Shown here: positions 44,277-54,401 of the stretch, in pieces
Layout of the letters: each line of letters begins with the position of its first letter
How positions within the stretch are numbered: the first letter of the stretch is position 1
Assembly: GCA_046347945.1 (NCBI GenBank)
Contig: JAXMFB010000008.1
Location: 1-64,000 of the forward strand
Length of the DNA stretch: 64,000 bases
DNA from: Zeimonas sp046347945
GTDB taxonomy: Bacteria > Pseudomonadota > Gammaproteobacteria > Burkholderiales > Burkholderiaceae_E
Direction: 5' to 3'
The notes under the pieces: generated by a model
Seen by the model: only the letters and a program-made list of their open reading frames with translations
Database searches by the model: none
Told to the model about the DNA's origin: nothing
Position numbers and translations under genes: made by a program

Positions 44277-45461
44277 ATGCAAGGCGCGATCCGCGTTCTG
44301 GTCCTCAACCAGATCTCGCAGCACGGCCTCGAGCGGCTTCCGGCCGAGCGCTACCTCGTCGGCAAGGACGTCGGCCAGCCCGACGCGATCCTGGTGCGCT
44401 CGGCCGACCTGCACTCGATGGATATCCCGGCCAGCGTGCGCGCGATCGGCCGCGCCGGCGCCGGCACCAACAACATCCCGGTCGCCGCGATGAGCGCGCG
44501 CGGCGTGCCCGTCTTCAACGCCCCGGGCGCCAACGCCAACGCGGTGAAGGAACTGGTGATCGCCGGGATGCTGATGGCCGCCCGCAACCTTCCGGGCGCC
44601 CTGCGCTTCGTCGCCGCGCTCGACTCCGCGGCGCCCGACATGGAGCACACCGTCGAGAGCGGCAAGAAGGCCTTCGCCGGCTTCGAGCTGGCGGGGCACA
44701 CGCTCGGGGTCATCGGGCTCGGCCGCATCGGCTGCCTGGTCGCCGACGCGGCGATCCGGCTCGGCATGAACGTCGTCGGCTACGACCCCGAGATCACCGT
44801 CGACGCCGCCTGGAGCCTGCCCTCGCAGGTGAAGAAGGCGAACTCGGTGGCCGAGATCCTGAAGGCGGCGCACTTCGTGACGCTGCACGTCCCGCTGGTG
44901 CCGCCCACGCGCCACCTGATCGGCACCGCGACGATCCCGCAGATGCGCCACGGCGCCGTGCTGCTGAACTTCTCGCGCGATGGCGTGGTCGACGAGGCGG
45001 CGGTCGTGGCGGCGCTCGACGCCGGGCGACTGCGGCACTACGTCTGCGATTTCCCCAGCCCCGCACTCAACGCGCATCCGCGCGCCACGGCGCTGCCGCA
45101 CCTCGGCGCCTCGACCCGCGAGGCCGAGGACAACTGCGCGATCATGGTCGTCGACCAGATACGCGACTACTTCGAGAACGGCAACGTCCGCAATGCGGTC
45201 AACTTCCCGGACGCAGTCGCGCCGCGCGAATCCGGCTACCGGGTGGCGATCGCCAACGCCAACGTGCCGAACATGCTCGGGCAGATCTCGACCGCGATGG
45301 CGCGCGCGGGGCTGAACATCCACACCATGCTGAACAAGTCGCGCGGCGACATGGCCTATACGATCGTCGACGTCGACAGCGCGGTTCCCGAGAGCGCGAT
45401 CGCGTCGATCGGCTCGATCGGCGGCGTGCTGGCCGTGCGCTACCTGCCGCAGCCAGCCTGA
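44277..45461 (+). CDS. serA: D-3-phosphoglycerate dehydrogenase
   Basis: A 394-residue D-2-hydroxyacid dehydrogenase with an N-terminal substrate domain and the NAD motif LGVIGLGRIGCLVADAA. The catalytic Arg, Glu and His lie in the LNFSRDG and ALPHLGASTREAEDN regions. A short C-terminal ACT domain (about residues 320-394) implies serine feedback. It oxidises 3-phosphoglycerate, the first step of serine synthesis. It is co-directional with serC, forming a complete two-gene pathway segment. Confidence 0.96.
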   Translation: MQGAIRVLVLNQISQHGLERLPAERYLVGKDVGQPDAILVRSADLHSMDIPASVRAIGRAGAGTNNIPVAAMSARGVPVFNAPGANANAVKELVIAGMLMAARNLPGALRFVAALDSAAPDMEHTVESGKKAFAGFELAGHTLGVIGLGRIGCLVADAAIRLGMNVVGYDPEITVDAAWSLPSQVKKANSVAEILKAAHFVTLHVPLVPPTRHLIGTATIPQMRHGAVLLNFSRDGVVDEAAVVAALDAGRLRHYVCDFPSPALNAHPRATALPHLGASTREAEDNCAIMVVDQIRDYFENGNVRNAVNFPDAVAPRESGYRVAIANANVPNMLGQISTAMARAGLNIHTMLNKSRGDMAYTIVDVDSAVPESAIASIGSIGGVLAVRYLPQPA

Positions 45462-45488
45462 GAGCCGGATCGCGCCGGAGCGCTTCGC

Positions 45489-45494
45489 TACAAT
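45489..45494 (+). promoter_or_regulatory. -10-like element upstream of the TRAP operon
   Basis: TACAAT lies 85 bp upstream of the dctP-like ATG in the 117-bp gap after serA. No -35 is convincing. Confidence 0.3.
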
Positions 45495-45578
45495 GAGCCC
45501 CCTGCCTCGCGCTCCCGCCGCCGGTTTCGGGGACGCGACCGCAATCGCAGCAGACACCTGAACCAGAAGGAGCCCTCG

Positions 45579-46625
45579 ATGGACCGCCGTTCCCTGCTCA
45601 AAGCCGGCGCTGCCGGTTCCGCCACGCTTGCCGCCCCCTTCGTCGTCACCCGCGCTGCGCACGCGGCGAACTACCGCGCCGAATACCGGGTCTCCACCGT
45701 GGTCGGCACCGCGTTCCCCTGGGGCAAGGGCGCCCAGATCTGGATCGACCTGGTGCGCGAGCGCACGCAGGGCCGCATCAACATGAAGCTGTACCCCGGC
45801 GTGTCGCTGATCAACGGCGACCAGACGCGCGAGTTCTCCGCAATCCGCCAGGGCGTGATCGACCTCGCGGTGGGCTCGACGATCAACTGGTCCCCGCAGG
45901 TCAAGGAACTGAACCTGTTCTCGCTGCCGTTCCTGGCACGCGACCACGCGGGGCTCGACGCGCTCACGCAGGGCGAGGTCGGAAAGCGCATCCTGCAGAT
46001 CGTCGAGAAAGCCGGCGTGGTACCGCTGGCCTGGGGCGAGAACGGCTTCCGCGAGGTCACCAACTCCAGGCGCGAGATCCGCAGCCCCGCCGACATGAAG
46101 GGACTGAAGTTCCGCGTGGTCGGCTCGCCGATCTTCAACGACACCTTCACCGCGCTGGGCGCCAACCCCACCCAGATGAGCTGGGCCGACGCGCAGCCCG
46201 CACTCGCGTCGGGCGCAGTCGAAGGCCAGGAAAACCCGCTGCACATCTTCACCGCCGCGAAGCTGCATACGCTGGCGCAGAAGTTCGTCACGCTGTGGGA
46301 CTACGTCGCCGACCCGCTGATCTTCGTGGCCAACCGCGACGTCTGGAACTCCTGGACGCCGGCCGATCGCGACATCGTGCGCGCCGCCGCCCTCGAGGCC
46401 GGCAAGCAGGAGATCGCGATCGCGCGCAAGGGCCTGAGCGGCAACGACATGTCGATGATCAAGGAAGTCGAGGCGCTCGGCGTGAAGGTCACGCAGCTCA
46501 CCGACGCCGAGAAGCAGGCGTTCGAGAAGGCGATCCGGCCGGTCTATGACAAGTGGACCAGGCAGATCGGCGCCGACCTCGTCAAGCGGGCCGAGGCCGC
46601 GGTCGCGGCACGCCGGAAGGCCTGA
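45579..46625 (+). CDS. TRAP transporter substrate-binding protein (DctP family)
   Basis: A 348-residue periplasmic binding protein. The N-terminus MDRRSLLKAGAAGSATL has a twin-arginine (Tat) motif RRSLLK and cleavage near AHAAN (about residue 28). DctP features include LKFRVVGSPIFNDTFTALGA and the helix with SGAVEGQENPL, where the conserved Arg/Glu positions coordinate carboxylates. It captures a C4-dicarboxylate-like or other organic acid for the downstream DctQM permease. The ligand cannot be named. It is followed by a GC hairpin before dctQ. Confidence 0.92.
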   Translation: MDRRSLLKAGAAGSATLAAPFVVTRAAHAANYRAEYRVSTVVGTAFPWGKGAQIWIDLVRERTQGRINMKLYPGVSLINGDQTREFSAIRQGVIDLAVGSTINWSPQVKELNLFSLPFLARDHAGLDALTQGEVGKRILQIVEKAGVVPLAWGENGFREVTNSRREIRSPADMKGLKFRVVGSPIFNDTFTALGANPTQMSWADAQPALASGAVEGQENPLHIFTAAKLHTLAQKFVTLWDYVADPLIFVANRDVWNSWTPADRDIVRAAALEAGKQEIAIARKGLSGNDMSMIKEVEALGVKVTQLTDAEKQAFEKAIRPVYDKWTRQIGADLVKRAEAAVAARRKA

Positions 46626-46648
46626 GCGGCGCAGCCCGAGCAACCCAC

Positions 46649-46668
46649 AGGCCGGGCTCGCCCGGCCT
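46649..46668 (+). terminator. intra-operon hairpin between dctP and dctQ
   Basis: AGGCCGGGC-TC-GCCCGGCCT is a perfect 9-bp stem with a 2-nt loop, followed by only TCTT. It is a likely partial terminator or 3' stabiliser giving more binding protein than permease. Confidence 0.45.
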
Positions 46669-46709
46669 TCTTGCGTGCGGGCCGCGCCGGCCCGCGCGCC
46701 TTGCACCCG

Positions 46710-47231
46710 ATGCCCGATTCCGCACCGCCTTCCCCGGACTCCCCGAGCGCAGCGCCGCAGGCTCGCGCCGGCGACGACGCCCGCCGCCTGCCGGAAGACT
46801 GGGTCGGTGCGATCGTCATGGCGCTGCTCGCGGCGATCACTTTCGCCAACGTGATCGCGCGCTATTTCACCGACGAGTCGTTCGCCTGGACCGAGGAGAT
46901 CTCGATTGCGCTGATGGTCGTGCTGACGATGGTCGCGGCCAGTGCGGCCGTCCGACGTGACCGCCACATCCGCATCGAGGCGTTCTTCGAATCGGGCTCG
47001 CCGCAGCGCAGGCGCCGGCTCGCGATCGTCTCGGCGCTGGCCACGACGCTGGCCTTCCTGCTCGTCTTCGGCCTGGGCCTGCGGCTGCTCCAGGACGACT
47101 ACGTCTACGAGGTCACTTCGCCGGGCATCGGCGTGCCGCAGTGGTGGTACACGCTGTGGCTGCCGCTGCTGGCGCTGCTGATCGCGGCGCGCGGCGCGCA
47201 GCGCCTGGTGCAGCTGCTGAGAGCGCGATGA
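46710..47231 (+). CDS. TRAP transporter small permease (DctQ family)
   Basis: A 173-residue membrane protein with four predicted helices (from about residue 32: WVGAIVMALLAAITFANVIARYF). It carries the family signature FAWTEEISIALMVVLTMVAA and the RRDRHIRIE loop. It couples with the DctM subunit to import solute using a sodium gradient. The ATG at 46710 is chosen over an upstream TTG because the region before it is unlike the family. Its stop overlaps the dctM ATG. Confidence 0.9.
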   Translation: MPDSAPPSPDSPSAAPQARAGDDARRLPEDWVGAIVMALLAAITFANVIARYFTDESFAWTEEISIALMVVLTMVAASAAVRRDRHIRIEAFFESGSPQRRRRLAIVSALATTLAFLLVFGLGLRLLQDDYVYEVTSPGIGVPQWWYTLWLPLLALLIAARGAQRLVQLLRAR

Positions 47232-48508
47232 TCGGCGTCGCGATCTTCGTCGTCTTCGCGGTACTGATGCTGGCCGGCGTGCCGATCGGGGTCGCGCTGA
47301 TGCTGGCCGGCTCCCTCGGCATCGGAATGGCCGACCTCGGCTGGCTGTCGATCCCGAACAACTTCTACGCGGGCATCGCGAAGTACCCGCTGCTCGCGCT
47401 ACCCATGTTCGTGCTGGTCGGCTCGATCTTCGACCGCTCGGGCGTCGCGCAGCGGCTGGTCAATTTCGCGCTGGCGATCGTCGGCCGCGGCCCCGGCATG
47501 CTGCCGATGGTGGCGATCGGCGTGGCGATGTTCCTCGGCGGCATCTCGGGCTCGGGCCCGGCCAACGCCGCGGCGGTGGGCGGCTTGATGCTCGCCGCGA
47601 TGGCGCGCGCCGGCTATCCCCCCGCCTACTCGGCCAGCGTGATCGGCGCCGCAGCCGCCACCGACATCCTGATTCCGCCGTCGATCGCCTTCATCGTCTA
47701 CTCGGTGATGGTGCCCGGCGCGTCGGTGCCCGCGCTGTTCGCCGCCGGGATGGTGCCGGGAGTACTCGCAGGCCTCGCGCTGATCGTGCCCGCGGTCTGG
47801 ATGGCGCGGCGCCACGGTTTCGGCATCGGAGAAGGCGGGCCCCGCCCGCCGTTCTTCCGCGCGCTGCGCGAGGCCAGCTGGGGGCTGTTCGCCCCGGTGC
47901 TGATCCTCGGCGGAATGCGCGCCGGCTGGTTCACGCCCACCGAAGCGGCGGTGGTCGCGGTGGTCTACGGCCTGTTCGTCGGCATGATCGTCTACCGCAC
48001 GATGCGCGTGGCCGACCTGCTCGGGATCTTCGTCGAGGCCGCCGAGGTCTCCGGCGTGATCATGATGGTGGTCGCGCTGGCGAGCATCTTCGCCTACGCG
48101 GTGAACACGCTGGGCATCGTCGACCCGCTGGCGCGCACGATCCTCGACAGCGGCATGGCAGGCGGTTGGGCGCTGGCCGCCATCGTCGTCGTGCTGCTCG
48201 GCGTCGGCATGGTGCTCGACGGGATCTCGATCTTCCTGATCTTCGTCCCGCTGCTGCTGCCGCTGATGAAGGGCTTCGGCTGGGATCCGGTGTGGTTCGG
48301 CGTGCTGCTCACCTACATGGTGGCGATCGGCCAGTTCACGCCGCCGATGGCGGTCAACCTGATGGTGTCGTCGCGGCTCGCCGGCGTCCGGATGGAGCAG
48401 ACCGTGCCGTGGGTGATCTGGTTCGTCTTCGCGATGCTGCTGGTGCTGGTGGCGATCATCGCGGTGCCGGATCTCGCGCTGTGGCTGCCTGGCACGCTGC
48501 ATTACTGA
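47228..48508 (+). CDS. TRAP transporter large permease (DctM family)
   Basis: A 426-residue permease with about 12 helices. Conserved blocks include LPMFVLVGSIFDRSGVAQRL, GGISGSGPANAAAVG and ATDILIPPSIAFIVYSVM, plus the second-half WFTPTEAAVVAVVYGL. The elongated DctM fold forms the transport channel. It is coupled to dctQ by an ATGA overlap, completing a three-gene P-Q-M operon. Confidence 0.94.
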   Translation: MIGVAIFVVFAVLMLAGVPIGVALMLAGSLGIGMADLGWLSIPNNFYAGIAKYPLLALPMFVLVGSIFDRSGVAQRLVNFALAIVGRGPGMLPMVAIGVAMFLGGISGSGPANAAAVGGLMLAAMARAGYPPAYSASVIGAAAATDILIPPSIAFIVYSVMVPGASVPALFAAGMVPGVLAGLALIVPAVWMARRHGFGIGEGGPRPPFFRALREASWGLFAPVLILGGMRAGWFTPTEAAVVAVVYGLFVGMIVYRTMRVADLLGIFVEAAEVSGVIMMVVALASIFAYAVNTLGIVDPLARTILDSGMAGGWALAAIVVVLLGVGMVLDGISIFLIFVPLLLPLMKGFGWDPVWFGVLLTYMVAIGQFTPPMAVNLMVSSRLAGVRMEQTVPWVIWFVFAMLLVLVAIIAVPDLALWLPGTLHY

Positions 48509-48706
48509 GGCGCTGAGGCACCCCCTGGTTCGCGCGCTCACTTCCTTCCTTGCGTTTCGCGTCGCGGCATGCGGCAGCGGGGTGCGGTCGGAGGGGGGCC
48601 GTCGCCCGCACCTTTGCCCGCGCAGACGATCGCATTGAACCCGCCGCTTTGACATCGACGCCCTCATCGCGTTGAATCGGAGCCGTACCCGGTCCGGAGC
48701 ACTTCG

Positions 48707-49192
48707 ATGACCCTGCGTTCGCTGCTTTTCGTGCTCGTGTTCGGCGCCCTCGCCGCCTTCGTGCTGGCCAACTGGGGCGTACTCAATGCGCCGACGACGC
48801 TGTCGCTGGCGTTCGCCGAGGTGCAGGCGCCGCTCGGGGTGGTGATGCTCGGCTTCATCGTCGCGGTGACGGTGCTGTTCCTCGCCTACATCGTCTACCT
48901 GCAGATGTCCGGGCTGCTGGAGACGCGGCGCCACGGCAAGGCGCTCCAGGCGCAGCGCCAGCTGGCCGACCAGGCCGAGGCATCGCGATTCACCGACCTG
49001 CGCAACCATCTCGATGCCGAGTTCGCGCGGCAGGCCGCGCGCCAGTCCGAACTCGACGCGGCGCTGCGAAGCAGGCTCGACGCGCTCGAGCAGCAACTCG
49101 AGACCATGGTCGAGCAGCAGGCCAATTCGGTCTCGGCCTCGGTGGGCGAGCTCGCCGATCGCATCGAGCGCGGGCCATCGCGCAGCGGCTAG
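48707..49192 (+). CDS. LapA-like (DUF1049) two-helix membrane protein with coiled coil
   Basis: A 161-residue protein with two N-terminal transmembrane helices (about 5-22 and 42-65) and a VLANWGVLNAPTTLSLAF segment typical of LapA-domain proteins. A C-terminal amphipathic coiled coil (about 75-150) is rich in Ala, Gln, Arg and Glu. LapA-type proteins act in lipopolysaccharide assembly scaffolds, but this role is uncertain here. The ATG at 48707 has CCGGAG upstream. It is convergent with the USP-like gene. Confidence 0.7.
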   Translation: MTLRSLLFVLVFGALAAFVLANWGVLNAPTTLSLAFAEVQAPLGVVMLGFIVAVTVLFLAYIVYLQMSGLLETRRHGKALQAQRQLADQAEASRFTDLRNHLDAEFARQAARQSELDAALRSRLDALEQQLETMVEQQANSVSASVGELADRIERGPSRSG

Positions 49193-49269
49193 CGCACTGC
49201 CCGCAAGGGGCGTTCGCAGGGGCGCTCGCAGCCGTGCTCGTGCGGCCCCGAACGAGCACCCTCGCTGCT

Positions 49270-50028
49270 TCAGACGAGCGCCAGCGGCCCGGCGCCTCGC
49301 CTGAGCAGGCGGCCCAATCGCTGCGGGTTCGCCGCGCCCGACTCGCGCGTCATCAGCACCAGGTCGCCCGGCGCCGCAGGGCCGCAGGCGGCCCGCGCCA
49401 TCAGCTCGGCCTCGGAGGCGATTCGCATCGCCCCGCCCGCGGCCTGCGGGGTCGTGCGGATCTCGCCCGCGCGGGCCGGGTCTTCGGGCAGCACCACGCG
49501 TCGCTCGGCGGCGCCCTGCGGGTCGTAGCCCGCCGCCGCCGCGAGCAGGCGCGCCAGCCCGCTCGCGTCGTCGGGCAGCAGCCAGATCACCGGGCGCGCC
49601 CGGGGCGCGGCCTGGCGCGTGCGCAGGGTGACGGTCGTCGCAGCGCTCGCCAGCACGATCCAGTCGCCGCTGGCCGCGAAACTCAGGGCCTGCTGGACGA
49701 CACGGCCGCGGGCCGTACGAAACGACCACGGCACGCCGATGTCGCGCGCAAGCGCGTCCAGGCGCCTTTGCAGGGCCAGCGCCTGCGCGCGCAACGCGGC
49801 CTCCAGCTCGGCGCCGCCCATCGGCCGCATCGATGCCTCGAACAGGCGCGTCTCGGTCGCCGTCGGCCAGCCCGCCAGACGCAGCAGGTCGGCGTCCTCG
49901 ACGAACAGGCCCGCCAGCTCGACGGCGCGGCCCGAGGCCAGCCGCGTGACGGCACCCAGCACGGCGGCGCTGCGGTCGAGCGCGTCGACCGCGATCCAGA
50001 TTCGCGAAGCGGCAGTCGTGGCGTTCAT
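49270..50028 (-). CDS. USP-like hypothetical protein
   Basis: A 252-residue protein whose N-terminus (RIWIAVDALDRSAAVLGAV...LAGLFVEDADLLRLAG) resembles an UspA-fold Rossmann domain. The ATP-binding G-rich motif of true UspA is missing, and the C-terminus is not recognised. It lies 16 bp after the Lon-like protease stop in the same direction, so it belongs to the ftsH-lon operon. The stress-operon context suggests a regulatory or adaptor role, but that is inference. Confidence 0.6.
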   Translation of the reverse strand: MNATTAASRIWIAVDALDRSAAVLGAVTRLASGRAVELAGLFVEDADLLRLAGWPTATETRLFEASMRPMGGAELEAALRAQALALQRRLDALARDIGVPWSFRTARGRVVQQALSFAASGDWIVLASAATTVTLRTRQAAPRARPVIWLLPDDASGLARLLAAAAGYDPQGAAERRVVLPEDPARAGEIRTTPQAAGGAMRIASEAELMARAACGPAAPGDLVLMTRESGAANPQRLGRLLRRGAGPLALV

Positions 50029-50044
50029 TGCGGGGCCGTGCGGC

Positions 50045-52404
<2,360 letters not shown>

Positions 52405-52408
<4 letters not shown>

Positions 52409-54240
52409 CGGCTCTGCTCCGTTGCGGGGATCTCGCGAATCAGCGCGCGCAGGTCGTCCTCGCCGAGCGTCTCGCGCTCGAGCAGCCGCGCCGCGCCGGC
52501 CTCCAGCCGCGCGCGCTGCGCCTGCAGGATCGACGTGCTGCGCTCGAACGCCTGCTCGACCAGGCGGCGCACCGCTGCGTCGATGCGCTGTGCCGTCTCC
52601 TCGGAATAGCGCGGGCCTTCGGTCGGCCACTGCGGCGTCGCCAGCCACGGCGAGCGCGGCGCCTCGTAGACCAGGTGTCCGAGCGACGGCTCCATGCCGT
52701 ACTGCGTGACCATCGTGCGCGCGATGTCGGTGACCTTCGCCAGGTCGTCGGCCGCCCCGGTCGACAGTTCGCCGATCGCCAGCGACTCGGCGGCGCGGCC
52801 GCCCAGCAGCACCGCCATCTTGTTCATCAGCTCCTCGCGCTGCATCAGGAAGCGGTCTTCCGTGGGCCGCTGGATCGTGTAGCCGAGCGCGCCGACGCCG
52901 CGCGGGATGATCGATACCTTGTGCACCACGTCGCCGCCCGGCAGCGCGCAGGCGACCAGTGCGTGCCCCATCTCGTGGTGCGCGACGATCCGGCGCTCCT
53001 CGGGATTGAGCAGGCGGTTCTTCTTCTCCAGGCCGGCGACAATGCGCTCGACCGCGCCCGTAAAGTCTTCGAGGCGCACCGCCTCGCGCCCGCGCCGTGT
53101 CGCGAGCAGCGCCGCCTCGTTGACCAGGTTCGCGAGATCGGCGCCCGTGAAGCCCGGCGTGAGCGCCGCGATCTTCTCGGGGTCGACGTCGTCGTCGAGC
53201 CGCACCTTCTTCAGGTGCACCCCGAGGATCTGCACCCGACCGACCCGGTCGGGCCGGTCGACCAGCACCTGGCGATCGAAGCGCCCGGCCCGCAGCAGGG
53301 CCGGGTCGAGGATCTCGGGACGGTTGGTCGCGGCGAGCAGCACCACGCCAGCACTCGGGTCGAATCCGTCGATCTCGGCGAGCAGCTGGTTCAGCGTCTG
53401 CTCCTTCTCGTCGTGGCCGCCCCCGAAGGCGCCGAATGCGCCGCGGGCGCGGCCCAGCGCGTCGATCTCGTCGATGAAGATGATCGCCGGCGCCTTCTGC
53501 CGCGCCTGCTCGAACAGGTCGCGCACGCGCGCCGCGCCGACCCCGACGAACATCTCGACGAACTCGGAGCCGTTGATCGAGAAGAACGGCACGCCCGCCT
53601 CGCCCGCCACCGCGCGCGCCAGCAGCGTCTTGCCGGTTCCGGGCGGCCCCACCAGCAGGATTCCCTTGGGGATGCGCGCACCGAGCCGGCCGTAGCGCGT
53701 CGGGTCCTTCAGGAAGCCGACCACCTCGCGCAGTTCCTCTTTCGCCTCGTCGACGCCGGCGACGTCGGCGAAGGTGACGCCGACGCCGGTCTCGACATAG
53801 ACTTTGGCCTTGCTGCGGCCGATCGACATCAGTCCGCCGCCCAGGCCGCCGCGCTCGCCGAAGCGGCGCAGCAGGAACGACCACAGGCCGAAGAACAGCA
53901 GCGCGGGAATGACCCAGCCGAGCACGTCGCGCAGCAGCGTGCTCTCGATGACGCCGCTGAACTTCACCTGGTGGCGCGCCAGGCTGTCGGCCAGTTCCGG
54001 GTCGATGCGCACGGTCGCGAAGCGCGTCCGTCCGTCGGCCAGCGGGCGCTTGAGCGTGCCCTCGATGCGGTCGTTCGAGACGCGGATCTCCTCGACGTTG
54101 CCGGCGTCGAGTTGCGCCAGGAACTCGCTGTACGCCAGCGGCTGCACCTCGCGCCACGAGCGCAGCGCGTCGTTGAACGCGATCATCGCGATGATCGCGA
54201 TGACCACGTACCACACATTCCACTGGACGTGCTTCTGCAT
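52405..54240 (-). CDS. ftsH: ATP-dependent zinc metalloprotease FtsH (accessory copy)
   Basis: A 611-residue membrane AAA protease. It has a helix at 9-24, a periplasmic segment and a second helix at about 108-124. The AAA domain has Walker A GPPGTGKT (198-205), Walker B FIDEIDA (255-261) and the second region of homology around 310-325. The zinc motif is HEMGH (422-426) with a later Asp ligand. It degrades misfolded membrane and regulatory proteins. It is grouped with a Lon-like protease rather than with ftsJ/folP, so it is probably a stress-specific second copy. An FNR box precedes it. Confidence 0.92.
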
Positions 54241-54294
54241 GGATCGGGGGGCCCGGAAGGAGTCCTTATTCTCGCCGACCCTGACGTCGCTGTC

Positions 54295-54308
54295 TTGATG
54301 CGGATTAA
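54295..54308. promoter_or_regulatory. FNR-type box between ftsH and nrdJ
   Basis: TTGAT-GCGG-ATTAA, 9 of 10 matches to TTGAT-N4-ATCAA. For ftsH (minus) a -10-like GAATAA starts about 30 bp from the centre. For nrdJ (plus) GATAGAAT lies at 29.5-31.5 bp. Both fit class II activation, so one box may serve both divergent genes. Confidence 0.65.
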
Positions 54309-54401
54309 GCCCGCCCGGACCTCCGGCGGAGATAGAATCGCAAATCGCCGCTCCGTCCGGCGCCCGTTTTTCCCGCCACCCGCCTTCCCGGAATCCCGCC
54401 G

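Noticed and set aside
54309..54401. A cobalamin riboswitch upstream of nrdJ
   Set aside because: The 93 bp after the FNR box is too short, and no B12-box-like conserved sequence is visible.
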